Notes under the pieces: model-generated
Database searches by the model: none
Told to the model about the DNA's origin: nothing
Seen by the model: the letters and a program-made list of their open reading frames with translations, nothing else
From: Edaphochlamys debaryana
Taxonomy: Eukaryota > Chlorophyta > Chlorophyceae > Chlamydomonadales
Length of the DNA stretch: 64,000 nt
Reading direction: 5' to 3'
Assembly (NCBI GenBank): GCA_016858145.1
Contig: JAEHOE010000071.1
Location: forward strand, 62,001-126,000
Part shown: piece after piece, positions 33,865 to 46,050 of the stretch
Position numbering within the stretch: position 1 is the stretch's first letter
Layout: each line of letters starts with the position of its first letter
Position numbers and translations under genes: made by a program

Positions 33865-36800
33865 ATGTCGGCCAACCCGGCCCTCGTGCGGACGCACGCC
33901 AACGAACTCTGCCCTGCGCCATTCCCGCAAGAGGTCTTTGTGCTGCGGCGACACGGCGTTCAAATCGACCTGCAGGGCGTTCAGACGCGGCAAAAGGGCT
34001 GGGGCGCTCGCGGGGCACTATACCTGAGCAACATCCGTCTGGTCTTCGTGGCGGAGAAGGCGGACGAAAGCGGTGGGTCCCTCCCGCCGGGCCCGGCCCC
34101 GATGCTCAGGGCCCAGGGTGACAGGGAGCCCGCGGCCTGGCCTGCTTAGTCAGAATACCAGCTCTTGCGTAGCCGCTTGTAGCAAAGGGGGAAATTCTAA
34201 GCGGGAGAGAGGCTTGGGCCCGGGTGAGGGCGTGGCGCGTGGCCCTGTACGTCCCTGTACGTCTGCACATAGCTTGAAAGGGGCCTGGCTTGGGGGCTCC
34301 GTGAGGGGCGTGGCGTTAGGGAAGTGTGGCCGCTATGGACCCTCCGCAATTTCAGTCCCTGTCTGTTTGTACGTAGAGGCTACGGGATGAGGCGAGAAGG
34401 CCCGGGCAGGGGTGTGGGGTTAAGGGAGGTGTGGCCGGCGACGGGCCCTCCGCAATGGCGGTCCGTGTGCGTCGCCAAAGGGCCAGTGGCTGCCAGGTCG
34501 TCAGGAGGAGAATAATGGGGGGACAGGGTGTTATGGCGGGCAGCTCACGGGATTGACAGGACTACATAAAGCCATGCATTGAGCTGCGGCCAACTCCGCA
34601 AGCCACATCTGCAGTGCTAGGCACTACGGGAGGGCGTGTGTGGGTTGGGGAGCCCGCTCCACCGGTCGTAACCGCGGACCAAATCCAGATCCGGCTCCAA
34701 TGTGCTGTACACGTCCCCCCCGCTTCCCGCCCGCTAGGTCTGGTGGCGGTGAAGGTTCCGGATCCAATGTGTCTACCCCTTACCTCAATACCCGCCTTTC
34801 TCCCCCCCTTTCGCCGCCCCAGGTCTGGTGGCGTTCGACTTCCCGCTGGTCTACATTCGGGGCGATAAGCTCAACCAGCCCATCTTCGGGTGCAACAACC
34901 TGTCAGGTAGATTGGGTGCGGCAGATATGGCGGGTTGTGGACTCGTTGATGGACGTACTAGCACGGGCAGGGGGGGCAGGGGGGCGCATGGCAGGGTGCA
35001 GGGTGGGTTAGCCTGCCATGTGCGGCAGACTGGTCCTGCGGTCTCCGGTGCGCTCAGGACTGGCTGTTGCTACACGGACAAGGGCAGCAGCTGTGAATGG
35101 GGTCGTGGGCCAAAGGGACATACCCGGGGGCTACTCGCGTGCCCACGCAGCTCGGCCCAGAGGTTCGCAGGCAGTCCGTTGCGGGTCCCGCCCTGAGCCT
35201 GTCCCCTGTCCCCATCCCACCCCCAGGCCAATGCTGGCCGGCAGTGGAGCGGGGGGGCCCGGCTGGCGACCTGCCGCCACACGACTTCAAGGTGGGGCCT
35301 GGGTGGGGCCTGGGTGGGGCCTGGTGGGGCCTAGGAGGTTCAAGGGTTGAGGGATCGGATGACCTGAGCCCACACGGTAGCGGAGTTGCAGGGGCACCGG
35401 AGGGCGTAGGCCCTTGGGGCTTTCGTGCGCCTGGTCGTCAAGGCAGCTGCCAGTCGTAACATCTGTGCTTTGGTGGAAGCCCGGGCGCGTGAGGGCGCGT
35501 TTGCCTGAGGGCCATAGGAGTCGTGAGAGCAGCGGGAGCTGGGAGGCGGTTTTCGCGCCAGCACCAGCCTACCCAATCCCGCGTGGGTCACCGCCGTTTG
35601 CAACTTCCGAGCTCCCCGCTCTCACCGTGCGCACTCACCCCGCTCTCGCCGTGCGCGCCCACCCCCAGGTGTACTTCAAGGAGGGGGGCATCGGCACTTT
35701 CTACCCCCTCTACTACACACTCACGGAGCGAGCCAAGATGGTGCGTGGCCGTTCCGCTGGCTCCTGCGTGGGGGATCCTCTGAATGCTTGGGAAACTTGA
35801 GTGCCCGGCGTGGGTACGACCCGAGACTATTGGGAGCCCTCCCTTGCCTTCCGCAATGACCGAAACGCACCACCGCCCCGGTACGGCCCCCGCAGGCCTT
35901 TGCTCAGCTCCACGGGGAAGGGGCCGGCGGCGGCGGGGGGCGGCAGGGGGGCGGGGCGGACCCCAACCCGCCCACCTACGTGGCTGGCCTGGTCTCACAC
36001 GCGTGAGCCTCTGGAGGGGGAGAGGAGGGAGGAAGGGACGGTCCGGGCCGGCGATAGGACAGACGACGCGGGGCGAGGGGCCAGCGGAGGGGGGCGACGA
36101 GTACACCGGTATACAGCTCACACCCGACCGTGGACCCCCCAACCCTCCCCTCCGTCACACCCCAGCTTCGCGGACCCCTCCGACCCCTCCACCCGTGCCC
36201 CCGTCACCCCGCACACTACCATGTCTTCTTCCTACCTCCACACTAACGAAACACACACCCTTCCCCTCTTACCCCTCCGTCCCCCCAGCTTCGTGGACCC
36301 CTCCGACCCCTCCACGGTCTACCTGGCGGAGCGGCAGCCGGTGGACGAGTCACAGCGCCTGATGCACGCGCCCAAGTGAGGGGGGCATGGAGGGGGGGAC
36401 GGGGGTTTGAAGAGCTGCACGCGCCCAAGTGTGGGGGGCGCTGGGAGGGCGGGGGAGTACGGAGTGTTGGAGATCGAAGGGGGCGTTAAGGGGGGTGGGA
36501 GGAAGGGCCTGCACGCGCCTAAGCGAGGGGGCGACGGACTTGGGGGTGGGGGCGTGGGGGTCAGGGTGGGAAGCACGGGGGCGTGGGGGCGTGGGGAGCA
36601 CGGGAGCTTCAACGGGGCCGCACGGGAGCTGATGGGCGCCTGCGGCCGTAGTTAGGAGCCGTACCGGCGGGTGCCCAGCGCGCGCCTGGGAGCCGTACCT
36701 GCCCTCAGCGTCGCCTGAACCCTCGACTCTTTACCGCAATGTGTCTGCGCCCCGGGTGCCTGATTCCATGGGAGGGCCAAGGCTGTGGCGCCTGCAGCCA

Positions 36801-37002
36801 GATGAGCGAACTCGGCCCGCACCCGGCCCCGTCGACCACTCTTGAACCCTGTATTTCCCCTCTTTGTTCACTTCACATGTCCCCCTCCCTATCCCCCCCT
36901 CTCCCTGTCAGGTACGCGGCCAACTATGGGGAGGACGAGGCGTACGAACCCATGGTCCCATCCGCGCCGCCGGCGCCCTCGGCCCCGCCCGCACCGCGAT
37001 GA
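33865..37002 (+). CDS. WBP2-like GRAM/PH-domain protein
   Basis: Seven exons: 33865-34072, 34823-34906, 35227-35291, 35669-35740, 35896-36002, 36289-36375, 36912-37002 (TGA); 714 bases, 237 residues, all phases consistent. The start MSANPALVRTHANELC is the first ATG of the frame. Residues about 1-70 hold GALYLSNIRLVFVAEK (WBP2 GTVYLTPYRVIFLSK), then FDFPLVYIRG and LNQPIFGCNNLSG (WBP2 IKQPVFGANYIKG), then YFKEGGIGTFYPL (WBP2 LTFTAGGAIEF). This is the GRAM domain of WBP2, a lipid- or protein-binding fold linked to WW-domain partners and transcription coactivation in animals. The C-terminus has DPSDPSTVYL and a Pro/Ala tail (PSAPPAPSAPPAPR), but I see no PPxY motif, so WW binding is doubtful. 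Introns contain partial copies of exon borders. Divergent from the CPSF-A-like gene. Confidence 0.85.
36159..36315 (+). repeat. duplicated acceptor and exon start (two 33-base copies)
   Basis: Positions 36159-36191 and 36283-36315 differ at one base and both start CCCCAG then CTTCG. The second is the true start of exon 6 of the WBP2-like gene (36289). The first would be a decoy acceptor; used, it reads FADPSDPSTRAP and then intronic sequence. Confidence 0.8.
36361..36537 (+). repeat. three copies of an exon end with its donor
   Basis: The true exon 6 end, TGCACGCGCCCAAG then GTGAGG (36363-36385), recurs in the following intron at about 36416-36440 and about 36510-36532. The second keeps AAGTGTGG; the third has AAGCGAGG, which is not a GT donor. 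Confidence 0.75.
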
Positions 37003-37545
37003 GGCGGCCGGGGGGGCCGGGGGGAGGGATAGGGTTGGGTAGGGTCGGTCGATGCAGGGGCGGGGAGCGAGGGCAGTCCTGAGGGTCAGCAAGCCACCGC
37101 TCCGCTAGCTCCAAGATGGCGAGGAGGGGGTCCAAGTGGGCGGTAGGTAGTGGACGGACATGCAGCGCCCTCCCGTAGAGGAAGTGGCATTGAAGGGGGT
37201 GTGGTGGTGGAGGGGGTCGAGCCTGGCTGAGGCGAGGGGCGGGAGACGTGAGGAGATTCTGTAGGTGTGGCGGCCTTGCCACGGTGGGGGCTCTGAAGTT
37301 GCCACGGGGTTGCAGGGCGGGTGCGGGACTGGGGCATGCCCCTCATGTAGCGCAGGATGAGCGGGGACGCATGGTGAATGTACGCTGCAGGACTGGGGCC
37401 TGGGATCGGCATTGTAGGTTAGAGCTGGGATTGACGTTGATTTGGACTGTCAATGGGGGTAGGCATCATGCGCGTGGGATCTGTTCACTTGATGCAATTG
37501 CAACTTGTGTTCGCCGTCGTTGTACCCGTCAGAAGTTAGGTAGTC

Positions 37546-37550
37546 TGTAA
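37546..37550 (+). terminator. candidate TGTAA polyadenylation signal of the WBP2-like gene
   Basis: TGTAA lies 544 bases after the stop codon at 37002, in a local AT-richer stretch. It is supported only by motif and position. Confidence 0.35.
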
Positions 37551-37639
37551 CAATTAACTCCATGCACTGAGCAAGTGTCAGAAGGAGCCACTCTATGGCC
37601 ACGCCGACCCGCTCCATGTGTGATGTATCTGTCCTTCAA

Positions 37640-37736
37640 GCGCCTCACATTGTGCGTCCCCACAACTATACGTAGCTCTACTCCACAGCCAAATGCCTAG
37701 TTCCAGTATGCTGTGGGGGCCCACAATGTGAGGCGC
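37640..37736. repeat. 25-base inverted repeat, strong hairpin
   Basis: The arms are 37640-37664 and 37712-37736. The outer 15 bases (GCGCCTCACATTGTG) and the inner 7 (CCCCACA) pair perfectly; the three bases between give one mismatch, one pair and one G-U. The loop is 47 bases. It lies between genes. It may be the end of a small mobile element, a small-RNA precursor or a remnant of either. Confidence 0.75.
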
Positions 37737-37904
37737 CCGCCGGCCCCAACGGCCGGGCGCAATGATGCCTGCCCCGTCCCCTACTCCCCTATGCATACGC
37801 CTCCGCATCCATCCGGATGCCAGGCAGCTGGCCCGTGTCTTGCATGAGATGGCGCTTTGGAGCCCACTCAACCTAGCTTTACTTGTTCTTGCTTCACTGG
37901 ACAC

Positions 37905-37970
37905 ACGTCCCTTTGGCCCACGGCCCGTATGGGAGTTCACGGCTGATGCCCTTGTCCGTGTAACAACAAC
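37905..37970 (-). repeat. dispersed repeat, second copy at 35063-35122 in opposite orientation
   Basis: The reverse complement of this stretch shares TACACGGACAAGGGCA, CAGC-GTGAA and CGTGGGCCAAAGGGAC, in the same order, with 35063-35122 inside intron 2 of the WBP2-like gene. The copies are about 2.8 kb apart and inverted. Probably a fragment of an interspersed element. Confidence 0.65.
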
Positions 37971-38302
37971 ATACGCCTCGGCATCCTCTATTATACCCGG
38001 CGGGGCGCAGCGTTGCCTGGCCCAAACCCCAGGCAAGCCGGTATGCCTCAGCATCCTCTAGTACCGTATGTGTTGTGCTCCAGCCGCACATACATGCCTA
38101 CAGCTGCCGCGCCCCTGCGTCCTCCACCGCCCTGCCCGCACACCCCGCGTCGAAGCCTCTCTGTTTGATTCACAAATGCATTCAGGTGCGACTCCTCACA
38201 GCGTCAGCTTCAGCGGCATCCACGAAGCTACCCTGGGCTGTGACCCCAGGGGGGTCCTTCATTGTAAACACCGAGGACTGGGCTCCCTCTCCACCTTCCG
38301 CC

Positions 38303-39390
38303 TCAGGCGGGGCCCACAGGGAGCACGTGCCACAGCACCCGCGAGGGCACTTTGGGCACCCACCAGTGGCGGTTGTCGCTGAACCGCTTGAACTCGCCCT
38401 TCACGCAGGGGCCCAGTGGCTCCGCGAACACGAGGCGGTACTTCCATACCTAGGCGCAGGATCCGGGGAGGTCAAGGGAGGATCGTCGAGTGGACTTATA
38501 CCCAAGGTGCGCCGGGGGCAGCCACCGATCACTGTGTTAGGGCTATGCGCGGCGCCGAGCGCACGCAAAGCTAGCAGGGCCGGGACCAGAACACCATACG
38601 AACATACCGTCCTCTCGGGCTCATCACCGGGCGGCTTGCGCGTGACGCCACCTGCGGATTGTGCGTGGGGTGAGGGGCACACGTGCCGTCGGTGGCTTGT
38701 GTGAGTGGACTGCTCGAGTTGCCGCGCCCAAACGGCAAGTCGGCAACACCTTGGCGCTGCGGCCCTCGCTAGCGCTCTCGCCCTCGCTACCCACCCATGT
38801 TTGTGTAGAGGACCCGGCGCATGCTGCCGGCAGCGAGGAAGGCGTGCTGGGCTGCAGGGTTCAGGTCCCGCCATCACCGCCGACCTCGGCGCCTCCAGAA
38901 GGAAACCCCCAAGGAGTCGGACCTGGTCTTCTGCTGGCTGGGCGCCGGTCGGCTGGAGGCCAAAGCCCTCTGCCAGGAGCTGGGTGCCCGGTGGGCCTTC
39001 CGGGTCCGGGGGCGGAGAAGCGGGCACAGCAGGCGGTGGAGGGAGCTGTAGCGCGGGGGCTAGCGGCAGTAGCATCTGCATCTGCATGCCCGGATGCGGC
39101 GGCGGCTGGCCGTACGGCTGCTGCTGCTGCATCTGTGCCGGCATGTACAGCGGCCCTGGGATCGCTCGGTGGCAGCAGCGGCATCTGCATGCCCGGATGC
39201 GGCGGCGGCTGACCGTACGGCGGAGGCCACTGCTGCATCTGCATGCCCAGATGCTGCAGCGGCTGACCGTACGGCTGCTGCTGCTGCTGCTGCATCTGTG
39301 CCGGCATCTGCAGCGGCCCTGGGATCGGTGGCAGCGGCGGCGTTTACATGCCCGGATGCGGCGGCAGCTGACCGTACGGCTGCTGCTCCA
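38303..39390 (-). CDS. Gln/Pro-rich protein of unknown function, model incomplete
   Basis: The last exon is 38449-38303 (49 codons with TGA), after a GCGCCTAG acceptor. It reads VWKYRLVFAEPLGPCVKGEF and includes SDNRHWWVPKVPSRVLW, whose Trp/aromatic-rich composition is unlike a shadow frame. I do not recognise the family. Upstream, 38.85-39.39 kb encodes repeats of a unit like MQQQQPYGQPPPHPGMQM; the CCGTACGG core recurs at about 39104, 39210, 39263 and 39371 (plus-strand positions). Two frames are used: a CTCG insertion at 39165-39168, absent from the matching repeat near 39325, shifts the frame between copies. The joining exon is uncertain (a donor near 38740, or one at about 38930 joined to an acceptor near 38860). 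The start was not found. Confidence 0.4.
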
Positions 39391-40701
39391 TCTGGTGAGG
39401 CGGACGAGGTGAAAAAAGGGAAACAGAACGGGAGCTAAACGAGAGGCCTCCAACAACAACAGGCGCGCAGCCGCCACGCCCTGTGTGGTTGCAGCCATTG
39501 CAGCCGCCACGCCCTCCTCCCGGACCCCCGCCCGTCCCAGGACGCACCTGCTGCACACGTCTGCGGGTCGAAAGGCAGCGCCGGCGCGGGGCCACCCGGT
39601 CGAGACTCGGACCGCCGCGCCCCTGCGGTGGGAGGCAGCCGCGGGAGCAGGCGCACGTCGCATGTGAAGCTGGCGTTTGCGCGTAATGCATGCCCGTCTC
39701 CGCACGTCCCGGCTGGCCAGACAATGGCTGCCCTAGCCAGTGTACATACCTGTCGGGGGTTCTATGCGGTGCTATGCCGACGGCCGGTGCCGCGCAGGCG
39801 CTTTGGGCGCGCGCGGATGCATCGGCCTGCCCCCATTGCTTCCGCCACCGGCGCGGTCGCGGGCGGCGCTCCCGGATGCGGCAGGAGCCAAACTCATGGG
39901 CCTGCGTCGGTCGCCGCCGCCCTGCTCCGCCCCCTTGCGCCAGGCGCCTAGCGCAGCAGAGTCGAGGGCCCCCGCCCCCCTCCCACACTTGTCTTTTCCC
40001 CTTCCCCCGGTTACCCCTTCCTGTCGCGTACCGGCCACGTGATCAGCTCCGCTGCCCGAAGCCATCGCGCCCCCTCTCCTCTCCTCGGCGGTCTGTCATA
40101 CCCCGCTGGCAGCGCGGACGTCGCTGTCGCCAAGCCCCCGCCGCGCCCATCCTGCTGTGCCCATCGCCTTGTATCACTTGCCGTCCCGGCGCGTGCCCAC
40201 GTGAGGCTGAGCGCGGCAGGGCTGGACCGTGGTGTCGGCGGAGCCTGCAGTCGGGTGTGAACTTGGCAGGGATGGGTGAAGTGAGAGCCACTTGGGAGGA
40301 TACCTGCAGCCCCCGAGCCGCCCACGAGCAGCCGCTGGGTAGCTGCTGGGCAGCCGGACCGGTTGGCCCTGCCCGGGCGGCCAGAGCGACGGTGGGTACG
40401 CAAGCTGTGGAATTCAACTCCTCTTGCTTGGATGTAGGGCAGACCCCCCCTTGCTGCGAGCTGCAGCGGCGAACGTGCGGGGAGGGCAAGGCCCCGCAGG
40501 GCCTGCGCTGGGCCCAACCCGACGCGCGATGTCGCGCTCATGCGGCGTTGCCCCTGCGCCCCACAGCTCGCTTCATAAGACATACACGAATAACTCGCTA
40601 GACCTCCTGCCTTGCAGCGAGGCTGCAGGAAAAGACGGCCGATTCCTTGTAAGCGCGCCAGGGCCCGTGCGGCTGCCCCTCCGTGTTACTCAAACGTCAT
40701 T
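39391..40701. other. no gene recognised
   Basis: Upstream flank of the Gln/Pro-rich gene and of the first Rab gene. Some of it may hold 5' exons of the minus-strand gene (minus frames continue to 39.98 kb), but nothing is recognisable. Confidence 0.4.
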
Positions 40702-42150
40702 ATGATGAGCCACAAGACCAGCGACGAGTGAGTTTGGCGGCTCTAGGTGGTTCAAAGCAGCAGCTTTTGAAGCATTCTCCTCACGATAAACCTCCTCGCT
40801 CGCAGCAGCTACGACTACCTGTTCAAGGTGGTATTGATTGGGGATGTGGGCGTGGGCAAGTCCAACCTGCTGTCGCGCTTCACGCGCAATGAGTTCAGCC
40901 TGGAGACCAAGCCCAGCGTTGGCGTGGAGTTTGAGACGCGCTTCATTGAGGTGAGCGTAGGGAGAGCCATGACCGAGCTGCAGCCGCCGCTGATCAAGTG
41001 TTTGTCGCGGAACAGCTCGAGGGCAAGACCATCAAAGTACAAGTTTGGGATTCGGCGGGGAGCTACCGTCGCACAATGCAGCGGAGGCTTCATCGTCTAT
41101 CCTTGGGCGTGCTGCTGGTCTACGATGTCACTAAGTCAGGTGGGTCTGGACGGTGGCACGCTGCGCCAACGGGAGCTCCCGAATCCCCCCCCCCCCCCGC
41201 CCACGCCCCCCCGCCGCCCCCACAACGGGGCTAGGCGAGCTGGCCAACCCCATCTGAATCAGATGTTCTGTGTTCTGAGTCTGAAGTTCATCGCTGCAGG
41301 CTCATTCGAGGCGGCAAAGCAGTGGCTCAAGGAGTTCCGCGAGAACGAGGAGGCCGCCAAGTCGGACATGGTGATCATGCTGGTGGGAAACAAGCTCGAC
41401 CTGATGCACCTGCGGGAAGTAACGGCGGAAGAGGCGCAGGCATTCTGCGAGCGCGAGGTGAGGGCATCGGGGCCTCAGAAGGGGGTCTGACGGATGGCCA
41501 TGGGCGGGGCGGGGTTTGGGGTTGGTGTGTGCTTGCTCCTTCGGCTGGGTATGCAGATGACAAGCCGCTGATAGGCAGGCAGGCCCGCCTGTCATCCCTT
41601 CCACAGGCTTCCCCTGGAGCGCTGGCTCCCAATGCCATAACAGCACCACGTCCCCATCCTGTGGCCCACTACTGGTCTGGCCTGCACACAGGGTATATTC
41701 TTCATCGAGACGTCCGCTCTGGACTCAACCAACGTGGGGGAGGCCTTCCAGCAGATGCTCACCAGGATCTACAACACTCCCGCCCTAATGAGCACCTTCA
41801 AGGTTGGGGATAAAGGCGTGCAGCAGGTGAGACAGAGCAGGCCCAGCAGGGGGGGAGGTTCCAGGGTGCAAGACCGGCAGTGATCTGCCTGCCTCCCACG
41901 GCGCCGCCGCCGTGACTCATGCCGGTTTCTCACTGGCCTCCCCCATGAGAGTGAGAGTGAGCAGTAGCGGGGCCGAGGGTGCTCACACGCTGACCATGCC
42001 ATCAAGGGGGCATGTGCCTGCCTCCCTTTCGCGCCGCCGCCGCGTGCCTTGTGCCGACTTTCCGCTGGCCTCCTCCGTGCTTCCGTACAGCCTGGCGGAA
42101 ACGATAACGGAACGGCGGGGAAGGCGCGCGGCTGCTGTGTCATCAGCTGA
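40702..42150 (+). CDS. Rab11-like GTPase, divergent copy with altered switch II
   Basis: Six exons: 40702-40727, 40809-40950, 41016-41139, 41300-41457, 41692-41826, 42091-42150; 214 residues. Start MMSHKTSDDYDYLFK is a Rab11-type N-terminus; two ATGs are adjacent at 40702 and 40705. The P-loop GDVGVGKS is intact. Switch I reads KPSVGVEF where the other copies have STIGVEF or ATIGVDF, so the key Thr is Ser. The DTAGQERYR motif has become DSAGSYRR: the catalytic Gln and its Glu are gone and one residue is lost, without a frame break. NKLD and ETSAL (base binding) remain. Two or three residues are inserted before the NKLD strand (ENEEAAKSD). The end, GCCVIS, carries a double Cys for geranylgeranylation but with three residues after it. 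Rab11 proteins govern recycling and trans-Golgi traffic; this copy should hydrolyse GTP poorly or be regulated differently. First of three tandem copies. Confidence 0.88.
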
Positions 42151-44239
42151 GGATGGGCCTCAGACGGACCCGATGACAGGCGCAGGCGCCCTGTGGCGCT
42201 CATCCGGCAACGCGGCAGCTGCAGTGAGAGGGGCCTGTGCACCACCACGTGCGCTGTCGGGAGAGCTGCTGCCCAGCTAGCCGTGTGCCCATCCGGACAC
42301 AGCGGCAGTGGATGCTCAGGGCTCAAGGCGGAGGGCGGCATAGCGCCTGGCGCCAGCGTGTTGACCGGCGACCGCTCCGCTGATATCCCATCTGCCGTGA
42401 TGTTCGTGGAGGGTCGTGGTCGCTGCCCTTGCCCTTGGCAGCGGCGGGCGCTATCACCCGCGGCGGATGCACCAGCCCGTGCGGGGCAGGCGGACGGACT
42501 GCGCCGCTGCGAGGCTGCTTGCCCCGGTGCCGCTCGCGCCTCCCTGTAGCGCCAGCGCCCAGGCGCCCAGCCACCTGAGGCGCGGCGACGGGCTGGAGCG
42601 AGGAGCGAGGGGCCAGGGGCGTGGGTTGGCGGGGCCGGCATCGTCTGTTCCCCCAGAGTGGGGAACCGGCGGCGGGGCCAACCCGGTGCCGAGCGGGGGT
42701 GTCTGCACACCGGCTACCATCTGTCGGCGGAGCGAGGGAGGGGCAGCAGAGGAGGCCTCGCCCGGCGCAGGCCGGCGGGAGATGCATCATGGCCATTGCC
42801 TTCGCTGCTGCCGTCGCCTGCGCCAATACAGCTGCCTCCGCTGCGGCTGCGGTCTCCAGCCCGGCAGCTGCCGCCACCTCCGACGCTGCGTCGACCGCTG
42901 CCTCTGCCTCCGCCCCTGCTCAGGGCGCGGTGCCCGTCGCCTTGCGCATCCCATCCACCCACAGCATCATGGCCGTACGCACGCCGTACGCCAGCCGATG
43001 TCAGCTTGCGTCAGTATTGGATGTCGGGTGCTCGGGTCCGGACAGCCGGAGCCCAGCTCCTGAGGAGGGCGCGGCGGCCGCCAACGCTTTCATGAGGATC
43101 ACGTCCGGATCGGCCCAGGAGGGGTGGCTCTCTCGCGCCGGCAGCTGCTGTGGGCGGCGGCTGGTGAGGCGCTAAACCCCGCCGGCGCCTCTCCCAGGCC
43201 GGCCCGCCCTTGAATACCTGCGGCGGACGGCTCTCGGCAATGCCGAATGCCACTTGGCGGAGACTGGAGTGTACATGCCCCAGAGCTGCACCGAGTGGCC
43301 GGCGGATAAGGTTGTCGACGCGCAGGTCTTCCGGGCCCCTGTCAGACTGGCTGTCAGGCTATGGCATGCCGCGGTAACGGAAGCCAGCGGGGGGGTCGGC
43401 AGGCTTTTGAGGGAGTGGCGGAGCCGGTGGAGAAGCAAGAAGGCGTTGCGGCGATGAATATTGGGCGTTGTTAGGTTCGGCCTAATGGTTGTATGAATCT
43501 ATAGTTACAGGCCCGACCCAAAGTGTCTGACACCGGTATGCGTTGACTCGGTGCCCACATGGTCGTGTCGGAGGTGGTCACGTGGGCAGGCGGTGTGTAA
43601 GCAACCGTTGCCACTGGTCATGGTTCTGAGCTCCAAGATTATCCAGAGGTGTGCAACGCCCTTGGCCCCTGGCCGTGGCTAGGGCGCGGCAGGCATCGCT
43701 TCGCCTCCTCTCGTGCCATGGCCCATGGGGGGTGGGGCCCTCAGCCACTTCATACCTTAGGTGTCTCGGATGGCACAGGCCCAGCCGGCCTCAACGGACA
43801 GCACATGGCACCCCGCTCCCGCAACCATACGATCAGCGCAGGTCTCGGTCTCTCGGAGCGCGGCGTGCGGTGGCGGTTGTGCAGGACTGCGCTGGCAGGC
43901 GTTCGAAGATAGGCATTGCGCTGGCAGCGCTGCAGGAAGTTGCGCCCCGCTCGCCAGCTCGTGCCAGCTGGCCCCCGAAGCTCCCGAAGCAACAGCTACG
44001 CTGCTTCTGTGACGCGCAGACCCTTGCAGACATATCGGCAGTCCGCAGATGTCGATCGCAGTGCTCCGCAGGGCCGATGCACGGGGTAAGTGGCCTGGGC
44101 CCCGATGTGCCCGGTCGGGCCTGCTGCGGGCCTCACGCGATGGCACAATGCCGGCCTCGCCTGTGAACACCATACGTCGCGGCAGAGCGACGCCTAGATA
44201 CTGTAGTCCGCGCGTTGACCTGCCATTGCTGTGAAAGGC
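42151..44239. other. intergenic between Rab genes, no gene recognised
   Basis: An Ala-rich open frame (42621-43175, plus) shows no known motif and is probably 3' untranslated or spacer sequence. TGTAA at 43596-43600 is a distant candidate polyadenylation signal for the first Rab gene. Confidence 0.4.
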
Positions 44240-44246
44240 TATAAAA
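44240..44246 (+). promoter_or_regulatory. TATA box of the second Rab gene
   Basis: TATAAAA lies 72 bases before the ATG at 44318, in GGCTATAAAAAGACG. Spacing fits a core promoter with a short 5' leader. Confidence 0.6.
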
Positions 44247-44317
44247 AGACGTCTGTAGACGCGCCAACGCACACCCCCGAGCTGCAGCTTGACTTTGGGC
44301 TGCTATCTGGCGCAACC

Positions 44318-46050
<1,733 letters not shown>

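Larger units (their letters stand above)
37003..38302. other. intergenic with small repeats, no gene recognised
   Basis: It contains the candidate TGTAA signal,a long inverted repeat (37640-37736), a dispersed repeat copy (37905-37970) and two direct copies of a GCCTC(G/A)GCATCCTCT unit at about 37976-37990 and 38045-38059. No protein similarity was seen. Confidence 0.5.

Noticed and set aside
42621..43175. Ala-rich 184-codon open frame between Rab genes
   Set aside because: No motif, no introns fitting the local style, composition-driven.
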